Both the position numbers and the translations under genes were made by a program. From assembly GCF_905475345.1 (NCBI RefSeq), contig NC_066607.1, forward strand, positions 3,666,001 to 3,730,000: 64,000 nucleotides of DNA. Direction: 5' to 3'. This stretch comes from Vespula vulgaris. Taxonomy: Eukaryota > Arthropoda > Insecta > Hymenoptera > Vespidae. Of the stretch, positions 50,192 through 61,379 are shown in pieces (the first letter of the stretch is position 1; every line of letters begins with the position of its first letter). Below the pieces are notes generated by a model. That model had not been told where the DNA came from. It ran no database searches and saw only the letters and a program-made list of their open reading frames with translations.

Positions 50192-50389
50192 TTCCTTGGG
50201 GAGAAGGAATCTTTCGAAAAGTCAGCGCGTAACTCTGAATCAGGCAACGGCAGAAGCAGCAATAGGATGCGCAAAGAAGGCGGTCGAGCAAGTACGGCTG
50301 GTGTATGGGCGGAGACAACATCCGGAAACGTTATCGCCCCGAGAATACAGAAAGGGAATAGAGATCGTGCCTGCAGGAAGAGAGAAAGT
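50192..50389 (+). CDS. Candidate plus-strand exon with strong splice sites (unrecognised product)
   Basis: A pyrimidine-rich tract ending GCCCAG precedes the segment (AG at 50190-50191), and a consensus donor gtgagt follows (50390). One plus frame is open throughout and gives a compositionally normal peptide, including TLNQATAEAAIGCAKKAVEQVRLVYGR in overlapping parts and PETLSPREYRKG. A second plus frame is open as well. The next downstream acceptor (50593) does not continue either frame without a stop. I do not recognise the product. It would be antisense to the CELF gene. Confidence 0.18.
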
Positions 50390-50593
50390 GTGAGTGTATC
50401 TGTGCGCGTGTGTGTGTATGCGCGAGAGAAGACAGAGAGGGCTTTGGACGTATGCTGGATTTCCCTATCGGGCCGTACGTTTAGAATCATCCCCTGCTTT
50501 GCTAGATTCGCTGGCAGAAAGCAGCCAGGAACCAACCCCTTGTCCACCCCCTAGACCATCCCTTTAAGCCCCTCTGACGCTTCTCTTCCACAG

Positions 50594-50640
50594 ATCCACT
50601 GGCGGTCGTTGGTCCCCTAAGGGAAACTGCATCCATTAAG
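50594..50640 (+). other. Candidate 47-nt splice-bounded segment
   Basis: It is preceded by cttctcttccacAG (acceptor at 50593) and followed by TTAAG|gtacgg (donor at 50641). Only one frame is open (PLAVVGPLRETASIK), and it does not phase-match the candidate exon at 50192-50389. It could be a noncoding exon or two chance consensus sites. Confidence 0.15.
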
Positions 50641-50988
50641 GTACGGACGCGGGCCCAGGACGTTCGGTTTACGTGCGATTTGTATGAATGGAGAGAACTT
50701 GTGGATTTGAATTGATGAATAAGCTACCTTCGTCGTTTGGCATATTGAATATTATAGGAACGATTATCGCTCGTCCGACGTTTTCGTCATTCCATACCTT
50801 CCCTTTTGTTTTTACTCGCGTTTCTTATCTTTCCCTCTCTTTGTGTCCTCCGCTGTATTTATTTTTGTTAAAAAAGGTCACTTTTTAAAGAAGGTCTTAT
50901 GAATTACGCGAAACGACGGAAAAAAGCATAAAACGAGGATAAACGTCTTCGTGCATTTGATGGTTCGTTGTAAGAAGTATTCGTGAAG

Positions 50989-51032
50989 CTCTCTCTCTCT
51001 CTCTCTCTCTTTCTCTTTCTCTTTCTCTTCAG
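50989..51032 (+). repeat. (CT)11 then TTTCTC polypyrimidine tract ending in CAG
   Basis: Perfect CT run to 51010, then CTTT units ending tcttcAG at 51032. This mimics a 3' splice site on the plus strand. A short CAG/CAA/CAR-rich segment follows at 51068-51095. Confidence 0.9.
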
Positions 51033-51819
51033 AATCTACTTTTCGTCGTTTGTTGCCAATATCGAGTAAGCAGCAACAACAGCAGCAGTAGCGACAAGTT
51101 CGCTCTTTTACAGATTTTATTAAAGGTCTTGCTTATTTCCTCTGCAAAAGTCTTTTGAGAACCTTAAATACGGTGGAGTAAAAAGATCGAAAAACTTTTT
51201 ACTCTCTCGATGCTTGATCTTCTTTTTTATAACTAGTTTTATATACTAGAAGAACTACAAAGATGAAAAGTGCTTGATTGGGGCCGAAAATTTATAGATT
51301 TTAGTTTAACGCGTTAATGATTAATATCGAGCACCTTTAATTCCGCGTTTTGCTTCTTACGCTTTAATGTTTAATGTGTACGTTTAAAGAGGCGGCTAAG
51401 AGCATTGATAAAACCGGGAGAAAAGAAAAAGAGAGAGAGAGAGAGAGAAAAGGGAGTGGGTAAAAGAGAATTCAGAAAGTTCATTCGTTCGTTCGGCTCG
51501 GCGAGCAAGCGAGGCCTTTCTTGGACACTTTGAAAGGTTTGGACCGTGGCACGACACTTTTGGACGGCCTCCAAACGCGACGCCGACTTTTAACACGTTC
51601 CAAATCGTTATCGTTACTTGTAAAGAGAGTCGAGTAAAGAGCTCGACTCGGCTGTTACAGCAACCGACTCTATCGCGCGAAACTCGGTGTCTGAAGGACA
51701 AAAGAGAACAAGGTAAATTTGTATTTAAAATTAAAATTTACTCCAGAAAATCTAGCGACTAGTCGAACGTTTTTACGAAATGAGAAATGTTGTAAGAAAC
51801 GAATTCTAAGAGTGGGTGG

Positions 51820-51868
51820 GTGTGTGTATATATACACATATATATGTATGTATATGTATATGTATATA
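51820..51868. repeat. 49-nt alternating purine-pyrimidine tract (TG, TA, CA)
   Basis: GTGTGTGTATATATACACATATATATGT-type sequence, given here in part, keeps strict R-Y alternation from 51820 to 51868. Confidence 0.85.
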
Positions 51869-53591
51869 AAAAGACATTAAAACGAAAACATGGATGCTTC
51901 CGAGTTTGGTTTCGATCGATCGAAAGATACTACCAAATGTCGCTTCTGTGTTCTCCTCTCTCGTTTCACGTTGTCTCGGAAAATTCGAGGAAACGCATAG
52001 CTATCGTGAGGGCAAATGTTATCACCATCGATGGCCAATGTTCGATGTATCGTATATAGAGATAGATTTATAGATTGCTATTGCAATTTGTAGAAGATCG
52101 TATATCGTCCCCGACAAAAGCGTGGTCTGTCCGAAACTGAAATTCTCCCGTTGAAAATGGAGATCGATTGGAGAAGTATAGTAGCAACGAAATGCATAGA
52201 GAAAGAATGATCGAAAAAAAAGAAAAAATAGAGATAGAGAGAAAGGAAGAAAAATTGTGTAACGAGGGTTCTCGCCTACGGCAACTGCACGTAGTTTGTT
52301 TTAGATTCTCGAAAGCAATTATCCGGGAATACACCGTTCAAATGCGGGCATCATGATTTCTATTGTTCGTTGTCCGGCCGATAGCCATGGGCGTTGCAAC
52401 ACAATAGAATGGTCTACCTGTTCTTGGCAAAGACGCAGAGACAGAGAAACGGATATCGCGAAGAGAAGCGTAGAAATGAGAGAAACTAGCTTTGCGATAC
52501 GGGACCTTGTTATTCATCGCGTGTACGCGAATTTCGACGCAACTGGCTGAACCAATTTGACCGTTGACCTACTCCCGACTGAAATGATTTCGGTTTACTG
52601 ATCGAAAGTCGAACGAATTTGACGGGATAGTTCGAATTTAATCTTCGATGGAATGTTTTCCTCTTTTCTTTCCTTTTTTCTTTTTTTCTTTTATTATTTC
52701 CTTCCAGAATTGTCAGTTTTCTTTTTTATTCATTCATAAAATTCACTCGCGAAATAGAAAAGAAAGGCGAAAGGAGAATCGAAGAAAACTTCAAGAACGT
52801 TGTACGTCTCATCATCGCGTAACAGGCCATTACGCTTTCTCTCGCGGGCCACCCTAAGCGCAGCGGGAGAGCCGACAATTTGCGATACAATTTAAGGGAC
52901 GACAACTCCTTCCAGACACGATCTTCCAACCTTCTTCTCTTTTTCTTTGCAAAAGTCGACTACGACCTTATATTTTGTCCTTGTAATGTTGAAACTTTTC
53001 CTTAACGACCGCGTTGTCTGCCTGAATTATGGGCGACGCGCGACTCTAACGATGAATTTTTCTATTTATGTAACCGTGCTTGATTGGGCTTCTACCCTAT
53101 TGTCTTCGCTCACTGAAGAGGGTCGAATCATCGATAAAATCGATCGAGACCGTCCTCGAGGACGAATCTCTTCGACGAGAAATTCTTTTCTTTGCCTTCT
53201 TTTCTTTTCCTTCTTTTAATAAAAAATCTGTCGTTACATCACCCGTCAACCTTCCCCTCTACTATTCTTCCAAATTATTCGTCTTACCGATGTCGTGATC
53301 GACATTTAACGAGGTACAACCGTAAGTAACTATGTTGAAAACGTCTCCTTTCCGTAGTGTCCTCGATCTTCATTTAAACCACTATGAAAATGTTATTACG
53401 GTGCGAAAAAAAAGGGAAAAAAGAAAAAGGAAAGAAACTACGACGATTAATTACAAAGATACGAGTGGTACGAGGAAAACAACAGCCGTGGCAGCATCGT
53501 AACTTTTTTAAGATGATGTACGAAGGTAAAAAAAAAAGTAAAACGATATAGGTATAGACGGTGGAACACTTAACGCGCAACAACGACAATG

Positions 53592-53593
53592 AC

Positions 53594-53625
<32 letters not shown>

Positions 53626-53640
53626 AACGACGACGACAGC
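53592..53640 (+). repeat. (ACG)n trinucleotide microsatellite
   Basis: About 16 ACG units with one ACA interruption. Adjacent frames give poly-Thr, poly-Asp or poly-Arg, and poly-Val on the minus strand. Confidence 0.96.
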
Positions 53641-55333
53641 GGCCCTTCGTCGATGTATATTTGCTATCAAAGTAAACCTTCGCTACCAATACGCAGCATG
53701 AGTCACATTCTCATAGCGGCTCGCACCTAATTCGGGTCAGGCCTAAAACAACACAGTGCTATCTAATGGAGAACACGGTACTGCGGTTGTATGCCAACGT
53801 GACTCATCGTGTCCGTCACTTCGATGGCGCGATCTCGATGATATCCTTCGACAAACAGACGGGAAGTTGGGGGATTGATGGGGCGGAGGGGAAGTCGGGT
53901 GGGGAAAGTAGATTTGCTTCAAGTAGACTCACCGATACGTATTTGCGATAAGAATATCGGCGTTGAGCCGACGCCGTTGCTGCTATGTCGCTGTTTCGAT
54001 CCCGCTCTACTTTTTCTTTAACTCGTGTATTATATTATCTCGGACAATCCGTCTTACTTCCTCAATTCACTTACCGAACGAACGTTCGTTCGTACTCGAT
54101 CGATCGAAAATTAAAATCGATATATTTGAGTTTTCAAATGGACGCGAGAAACTAATGATATATATATATACAAACGATTTTGTATGTTTGACGTCACGAC
54201 ATCGCAAAGAAAATAGAAAATATTAAAAAAGACGATGAGTGAAATTACAACGACTATGACTTTTATGATAATTTCATGATTAAAAAGTCCACTTTAATTA
54301 ACTTGAAATGAGTTCGCGAAGGAAAACTCCGGGTTCCTTTATTTCTTTTAAACGCGCACATGTCCATATTTGTGTTCGTTCGTTTCCAATACTTTTCAAA
54401 TCACGGTAAAAAAATATAACCGCGCGCAAGCAAACAGGATCGCAAAATTGCGGTTCTTTTCATTGCCTCATTTCTCTTCGCCGTTCTCTCACTCCGCCTC
54501 CCTTTCTTTTTTCTTTCTTCTTTATGAGCGGTAATTTTGATTTACGCACCAACGCGTCGTATCGCGCATCAATTAATTTTATGTCTTTAATCTCGAACCA
54601 ACTCGTAGAGGCCGAAAGTATTTTTGTTTTCTACGATCGAGCAACAAACAGGAATCCCTGTAAACTCGAGCTTATCCTTTTTCTTTGTTTTTTGTTAAAA
54701 AACGTAATTACCGTAAATTTCTTCACTCTCATTTTTGGATCCATTTCCGTCCTCTCCATCATCTCTATTCTCTCTTTCGAGTTTCCCCGAACGCGCAGAC
54801 CGCCAACAGATTACTCATCTCTGTATCATCGCTTAATTAGCTTTATGGGTTCAATTTCGAAAGCCAGCCGCCTGTATAGGAAATATTAACTCATCTCTCA
54901 ACGAGATATGCGAGTTCGTGCCGATATTTGACTAGATCCAATCGCAAGAAAATAAATAAGCCCGTTTCGTATCTCGAATTATTGCGACCGTGATAGAGAT
55001 ACTAATGAAACAAAATGGTGTCTGAGGACGAAATCAAAGGACCAGGTAATCGTCTCGACGTAAGATCGTAAACGATCTTGACGAAAGAGACAATCTTGAT
55101 GAAAAAACGGGTACTTCGTTTTCTTCGAGAAAGGCTCGAAAACGTTTAGATTCGTTTAACGTTATCGTTCTGGAATTGTATGCGTTGCTAGGACGTGAGC
55201 GTAAATTCGAAGCCGGCGAACTCGTCGAGTTGACATGGGTAGGATGTAACGGAATAGTAGCGGATAGAGCTACGCTCGGAAACAGAGAAAGGGCTGTGGA
55301 ATTGCTAGCGAGAAGTATGAAGCACCACCGAAC

Positions 55334-55405
55334 GTAGTAGCGGTAGCGGTGGCAGTAGCAGTAACGGTAGCAGCAATAGCAACAGCAACAGCGGCAGCAA
55401 CACAA
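55334..55405 (+). repeat. Interrupted GTAGCG/CAGCAR trinucleotide-type repeat
   Basis: About 72 bp of AGY/GGY/AAY codon-like triplets with no pure repeat core. One plus frame (55321-55434, 38 codons, no Met) gives a Ser/Gly/Asn-rich peptide. The interrupted, codon-like pattern is typical of low-complexity protein segments, but no splice sites or start support it. Confidence 0.7.
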
Positions 55406-55820
55406 CGGCGCAAGCACGCCTCGATGCACTCTGCTGATGTAACCCCGGAACGCGGAGTGCTGCTCTGGGTCGGTTGTGCGCGTACCACTCGAGGAAACCT
55501 TGCAAAACGAGGAAATCGAGGAAACTACAGAAGGGGGCTAGAAACCCTCGCGACCTGCGGCTGGCACGTCATTGTTCGTCGGCCGGTTCTTCAACGCTCG
55601 TCCTTCTCACCATCTCCGCGGTGCTTACGAATTCAATATGCATTGTAGTCGAAGGACGACGCAAAGATGCGTCGTCTCCCTATTGTCCCGCAGGATTAGT
55701 TACAGTCGCGACATAATTAATTGTCCGTTATACCACCAACACTGCTATTGCCAGTGTTACTACCACCACTACTGCTCCTACAACTACTCGATTTTCCTTT
55801 CACCGAACGGCTTTCTATCC

Positions 55821-55900
55821 GTTCCTCTTCTCTTCTCTTCTCTTCTCTCCTCTCCGCTCCGCTCCTCTCCGCTCCACTCCGCTCCACTCCTCTTCTCGTT
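55821..55900 (+). repeat. CTCCG/CTCTT pentamer-rich pyrimidine block
   Basis: TCTCT pentamers change into CTCCGCTCC and CTCCACTCC units, a degenerate 5-bp repeat. Confidence 0.88.
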
Positions 55901-56249
55901 CCTCGTTTTACTCGACGACGGATCGATCGGTTCGCTCCTTCCTCCCTACCCCTTAACGACGACGAATGAAGATTTTCCGACGAAATTTCCGACTCGCGTC
56001 CTTCGTCTCTCGAATCTCAAGGACGACGATGACAACGACGACGAAAGTTCTACGGAACATAGTCTCCACTCCGCCCGTCCCTCCATCATCTTTTTCGAGT
56101 GCTTCGAATTTTCGAAATCGTCGCACGTTCCTTCCTTTTCAACATTTTTCACAGTGCCGAACTTCAACGCTGTTAAAGCCTCCGACCTTCCAACTTCCAC
56201 GCAGGGAACTAACAATAAGTGATTCCAAAGAGCGACGAAAGTAATTCGA

Positions 56250-59200
56250 ACTTTCGAACAGGAGGGAGAAAGTTACAGTCGTACAGTAAGAATATACTAC
56301 GGGCGGACCTCGTTTCCCTGTTTGAGTTTGGCTTATACGCCTTATCTCGTCGATTTATAACTTAACAACAACAAGGACAACGTCGATCGTCTTAAGAAAC
56401 ACATTTTCTTTTCTAATTCGATGTGTTCGCTTCGGCAAACGAACGCGTCGTATCTTTTCTCTACGGCTAATCAATAGGTGAAACAGCGGTCTTACCTTTT
56501 TCTTGCCCCCCCCCCTCCCTCTCATCTCGTTCCCCTTTCTCTTACTTTCCCCACTGTCTTTCTTTTTTTCTCTCTTCCATCTCTCTCTTCCTCTCCCCTT
56601 GCTTTTTCTCAATACGAACTCTAACGCCTGGCCAAATCGTTCGCCACGGCAGACACCTCAATTTCCTTCGACCGATATGTCAATAATCTCGAAGGAAAGT
56701 GGTTTTATATCCTCGCCTGAGCTGGCTCGGGTGTTTACTCGAAAGATCCGAATGGAGTCTAATGAAAACAGAAGAAAGGAGACGCGGGAATAGGATAGCT
56801 TCTTCTCAGCAATACTTTTCCTACGCGTTCGAGTGGTCCGGATGCAGTTACTCGTTCGTTGTCGAATCGGAATGGAGAGAAAAGGCGAGAATGAGGAGGA
56901 GGGGGAGGGGGAGGGCCAAAGGGAAGAATTGCGCTCGAAAGAAGAAGGAACGGAAGAGGAGAAAAGAATGAGAAACGTAAAAGACTCGACGGAGGAAACG
57001 ATCGGCCATCGTCACGCTCGAATCTCGCGAGCAAATAACTATACAAATGGAATTAACGAACGCGACGTGGATGCTTTGCCATACGCACGAGTAAACACGC
57101 GCGGAGATATAAATGGGATATTAAAAATAATCGATGGTCGTCGCGTGAGACGCGGGACGCACGAACCGGTAATATATCGTTCCAGTTGTTACTCCCCGTC
57201 GAGATTTCGAGGATGGAAGCCTAGATGTGATCGAAGGAAGACGAGTCGAAAGGAAAGGAAGAAGAGTAAGAGGAAGAATGAGAAGAGAGATAGAGAGATA
57301 CGGCGAATGGTTACCGTAAAGCACGAAGGAGAGACAATTAATACTTTCGCGGCAATTTAAATTCCTCTTCTCTCTTTGTAATATATTCGGTGGTTGGGGT
57401 CGATGTAACGAAGGGTGGCGGCACGAATGAAGTCGAGGAAGAGAATTAGAGAGGAGATAGAAAGAGGTAGAGAAAGGGCGGGAGGGAGATAGGAAAGCCG
57501 AGGGAGAATATGGAAGAAGGTATACGCGATCGCCAATGTCGGAGAAAAACCGAGCAAAGAGGTACAAATGGAATTAACGATGGCATACGAAACGCGCTTT
57601 ATCGAATGCGTGATTTCCCAACGGAACAAAAATGCCATTTAGGCACACTCGGATCGTCCGTGAAACATCGTGAAACGAAATTCTCCGGGTGAAAGCGTTA
57701 AACGTGGCGATGTAGAAAATTTTCTATCGCTCTTTATTCCCATTGGAAATCGCGCAACACGCTTAATTACAAACTCAAGTAGACGCTACTATTTTCGCTT
57801 TTTCAATTTCGCGCTCTTCTATTTTTTTCTTTCCTTTTATCTCGTGTCTTTTTTGTTCTTCTTTTTCATCGAGCGACACGAGTTCTTTTTACCTTATTCC
57901 CGATGCAAGCGCGATACAAATAATACGTACGATCTAACGAATTTCGCATAGAACACCGGTGTAATTTCTTCCTCCTCGATCGATCGTTTAATTCGTCCCG
58001 TTGAGAAGAATTTTGCAAGTGGCGCAATTATTTCGGAAAACTCGTGAACTCGAATACGAGAGAGCGGTGATCGCACGATCGAAGTTCTCGCTAGCTGAGA
58101 AACAGTACTCGAGAAGATAAAGCACGTTTCCGTGAATTGCGGCGAGACTGCAGGCCATATCGATAAGAGGATTTCGTAATATGTATGGACGCCATCGTCG
58201 AACGGCCGGCCGGGTTGAAATTGAGTTAGCGAGATTCTTGGAGCTTACGTATACTCCATCGTGGATAAGTTACATTATCGGCAACGTTTCCTCGGGCAAG
58301 CAAATCGCGGGCTTGCAAGTAAGCGCGAAGGATCACGATGGTTCGTTCAACCATCGACCAATCGCGATAATCCAAAAAAAAATGTTTGCCGATAAAGAGT
58401 TATTACTGTGAAGTTCGGTGAAGAATAATCAATGATCAAACGCGAATAATTGACTCGCGCATTATCCATCGTGAGATCTCGGTGGAGTTTTCGCAAGACG
58501 GATCGCATTGCGAATCCCCGATTTGATTGCGACCAAAACAAAATTTAATGTTCCATCGTAAATACGAAAGAATTTTTAACAATCTCGAATCTATTAATAG
58601 AGTTATTGTATCGCTATTATTACCGAGAAATAATATCGAGCAAGTTTTGGGCTAACGTGCCAAGTGATATTCGTAATACCGTTTACGTCCACCTACGCGG
58701 AGCGACGAGGGCAGAATTTATGCGTTTAGCTATCCATAGGCCGTCCAAGTCGCAATAACGTTCCACCTCCCTGTTTTACGATACTCTTTGCATCCTCTTA
58801 GAAATCCTTCGCAAAACACATAAACATGGCACGCCGCGACAGTGCATAAATATCTGGCGAGCCAACGTGGACGTTTGGTTTGTCGCTATGAGCTATGTAG
58901 GTGAATTTGATGTATTTGCATAGCCCCGACCGAAAAAGCATACATTCTTCAAAGTTGATTTCTATTCCCGACGCCATATCGAAATTGTAGCGAATTTTAA
59001 ATCAAGTCCGTACAAGGATGGGAGGAAAAAAAGTCTAACAAAAATAGAAAAGTAATCGTTCGATCGGATAATCGATGTTCGATTCGTCAAAAAGTCGAAT
59101 AAAAAGTTTCCATAAACTGGATTCTATTCGTTCGAGGTGTCCGATCGATCCTCCATAGAAAAGTAACAAAGAGTCAAGTGTTCCATCGAACGTACTCCTT

Positions 59201-60950
59201 GGTTGTCACACAAGAGTAGTTGCATTAGATGATTACTCGATGTCGTATCGACCGTTGGTGAGAAACAAAGGTCGTGCTTGGAAGAAGAAACGAAAACCTC
59301 GAGTTCGTTCTTTCTTTCCTTCTTTCTTTCTTTGCGTCTTTCTCGCTTTTCCTACGGATCGTGCAAGTTTTATATGTACAGAGAAAACTGGACGAACGTT
59401 CGCGTACTTTGTCTTTCCTTCAAGAACATCCTTGACGTTTCTATACTTTTTGACTTTTTCTTCCTCTACTCCCTTCCTCCCTCCCGCCCCTCTCTCGATC
59501 TCTCTCTCTTTTTCTCCTTCTCTCTTTGTTTCTTTCTTTCCGCCTTTATCCCATCGCCAAAGCTTTTGCCGGCAACCGCGCCTCGTAGTTGAAAAGTTAA
59601 ACACAGATTCGAAATTGGCATTTCTTGCTCGCTCGATCAGAGTTAACGTAGCGCGAAACTTTTACAATTCTACTTGCGCCCCTCGGCGATCGACTTCCTG
59701 CCAATTCGTGCATCGAATATCCTCTCCTATTGTTTTCCGCGGCGATAGGTGAAATCGATCTTATAATACGATCCTGATATAAAATCGTATGATTATTTCT
59801 TCCTGTCCTTTTTATTTTTAAAAACGTAAATAATCCCGATCGTTCCCTCCTTTCGAAAGATCGATTTTCATAGACCGAAGTTTTACTACCGGATGCGATT
59901 ATCGTTCGCGTTTCATCGGGAAATTAGAAAAGAAAGGGAAAATTATCACGAAAATCGTTTTATAGCTACTTCGTGGAAAAAAGAAAGAGAAGCCAACGAT
60001 TATCCTTCCAAGCGATATAACCGAAGAAGCTGCGAACGGTAACGAGAATAAATTTATGCGATTGCGTTATAAACGAAGTCGGAGAAAGTCGAACTTGTGC
60101 GCGGAGAAGTTCATGGTGGACCGTACGCTCTTGGCCGATATGGACCGGTAGCTCGACATTTACATACAAATAAGCCGACCCCTTGATATTCTAAACGAGT
60201 CTCCATCCAGTGACTCTAGTTAGCGTTAAACTGCTAACTTCGTTGGCCGATGGGAACGCTCGATGCACTTTTCATTTCATTTTTCTTCGTGCTACTTTCT
60301 TTATTTTTCCTCGTCTCGAACTTTGTCCGTGAGAAAAAAGCAAGATTTATAAGAGAGAAAAGATTTAACAAATGCCATATAATCGTCACTTTTTTATCAC
60401 GTACATATAGTCGAAATAACAGGTTACCGTTGTCATACTGAATCATACAGTTCTCGTTTCGAGGGTGTTACGTTCTTTGATTTATATCCTTGTTTTTTTT
60501 TTTTTTATAATATAGACGTTCACTTTTTCCTAAATTTTCACTCGCGTCATTTTTCTAATTACTAGTCTTACTCGAACCGTGGAAGATCCAATCAACCGTT
60601 GCCTTAACTCGTTCTTTTTCTTGGAAAAAGAAAAAGAAGAGAGATACGTGGAACGAAAAAGTAAAAAAGGAAAAAAAAGGAAAACCACGAAAAAAAAACA
60701 GAAAAAGACGGAAAGGAAAGATGCTTGGTCCTTTCAATTTTATGCAATTTCCTGCTGACTTAGACCTTCTACCCGATTTAATAGGAGATCCGCCGATCAA
60801 ACGGGCAACAGAGCCGTCTGCTTTCTTCCTCGATTAGATCTACTTCCTCTTTCGTGGACGAAGACCCCCTCGCTTTTGTACTTTACAGGATATCAAGGCC
60901 GAACGAGGGAGAAAGCGGGCTAAGTGAGAAGAAAAAAGGGGTTAAGATAA
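56250..60950. other. Unique noncoding stretch with purine/pyrimidine-rich patches
   Basis: Low-complexity CT- or GA-rich patches (56.50-56.62, 56.88-56.99, 57.22-57.52, 59.30-59.55 kb) generate long Arg/Glu- or Ser/Leu-rich false ORFs. Apart from the candidate at 58181, nothing gene-like was seen. Confidence 0.55.
58181..58318 (+). CDS. Candidate plus-strand first exon (unrecognised product)
   Basis: An ATG at 58181 opens 46 codons up to a donor TTGCAA|gtaagc (GT at 58319). The peptide starts MYGRHRRTAGRVEIELARF and contains SWISYIIGNVSSGKQIAG. It is not low-complexity and is not recognised. The frame stays open past the donor to 58411. No promoter motif or partner exon was identified, so chance remains likely. 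Confidence 0.12.
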
Positions 60951-60951
60951 G

Positions 60952-60952
<1 letters not shown>

Positions 60953-60987
<35 letters not shown>
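60953..60987 (+). repeat. (TCG)n trinucleotide microsatellite
   Basis: Nearly 12 perfect TCG units. Confidence 0.97.
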
Positions 60988-60988
<1 letters not shown>

Positions 60989-61269
60989 ATCCGCGATCCT
61001 TTACTTTTTTTTCGGCTCTGCAGCTGACCTTGTCCGTAAACGGTTCATCGTCACGATCGAACGAGCTACTAAGTCGAGAACGAAATAGATATCAATTGGA
61101 GGAGAACGAAATTCCCGACAGGTTCGAATCGTAAATCACGATACATGACGCGAGTATTCTTTTTAAAGCTTGCGTAGATACATAATTTCGTGGAGAGAAT
61201 TTTTTTCTTCTCGCTTTCTTTATTTTGCCGTTTTTTCCCTTCTACACTTTTATTCGCATTTTTGAAAAT

Positions 61270-61288
61270 TATATATATATGTGTATAT

Positions 61289-61369
<81 letters not shown>
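61270..61369 (+). repeat. Compound microsatellite (TA)n-(GT)2-(TA)n-(GATA)3-(AG)34
   Basis: A TA/GT run (61270-61289) grades into three GATA units and then 69 bp of perfect AG (61301-61369). The AG part is the longest pure dinucleotide run in the window. Confidence 0.96.
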
Positions 61370-61372
<3 letters not shown>

Positions 61373-61379
61373 CCAAGAT

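Noticed and set aside
55572..56222. 216-codon plus-strand ORF, the longest in the window
   Set aside because: Its middle is the degenerate CTCTT/CTCCG repeat, and the rest is Ser/Thr/Pro-rich with no recognised domain. Overlapping frames on both strands are also open.
56833..57360. 175-codon plus-strand ORF
   Set aside because: Dominated by Lys/Arg/Glu from GA-rich patches. The minus strand is simultaneously open.
61119..61130. GGTTCGAATC, resembling a tRNA T-loop (B box)
   Set aside because: The surrounding bases do not form an acceptor stem, D-arm or anticodon arm in the required positions.
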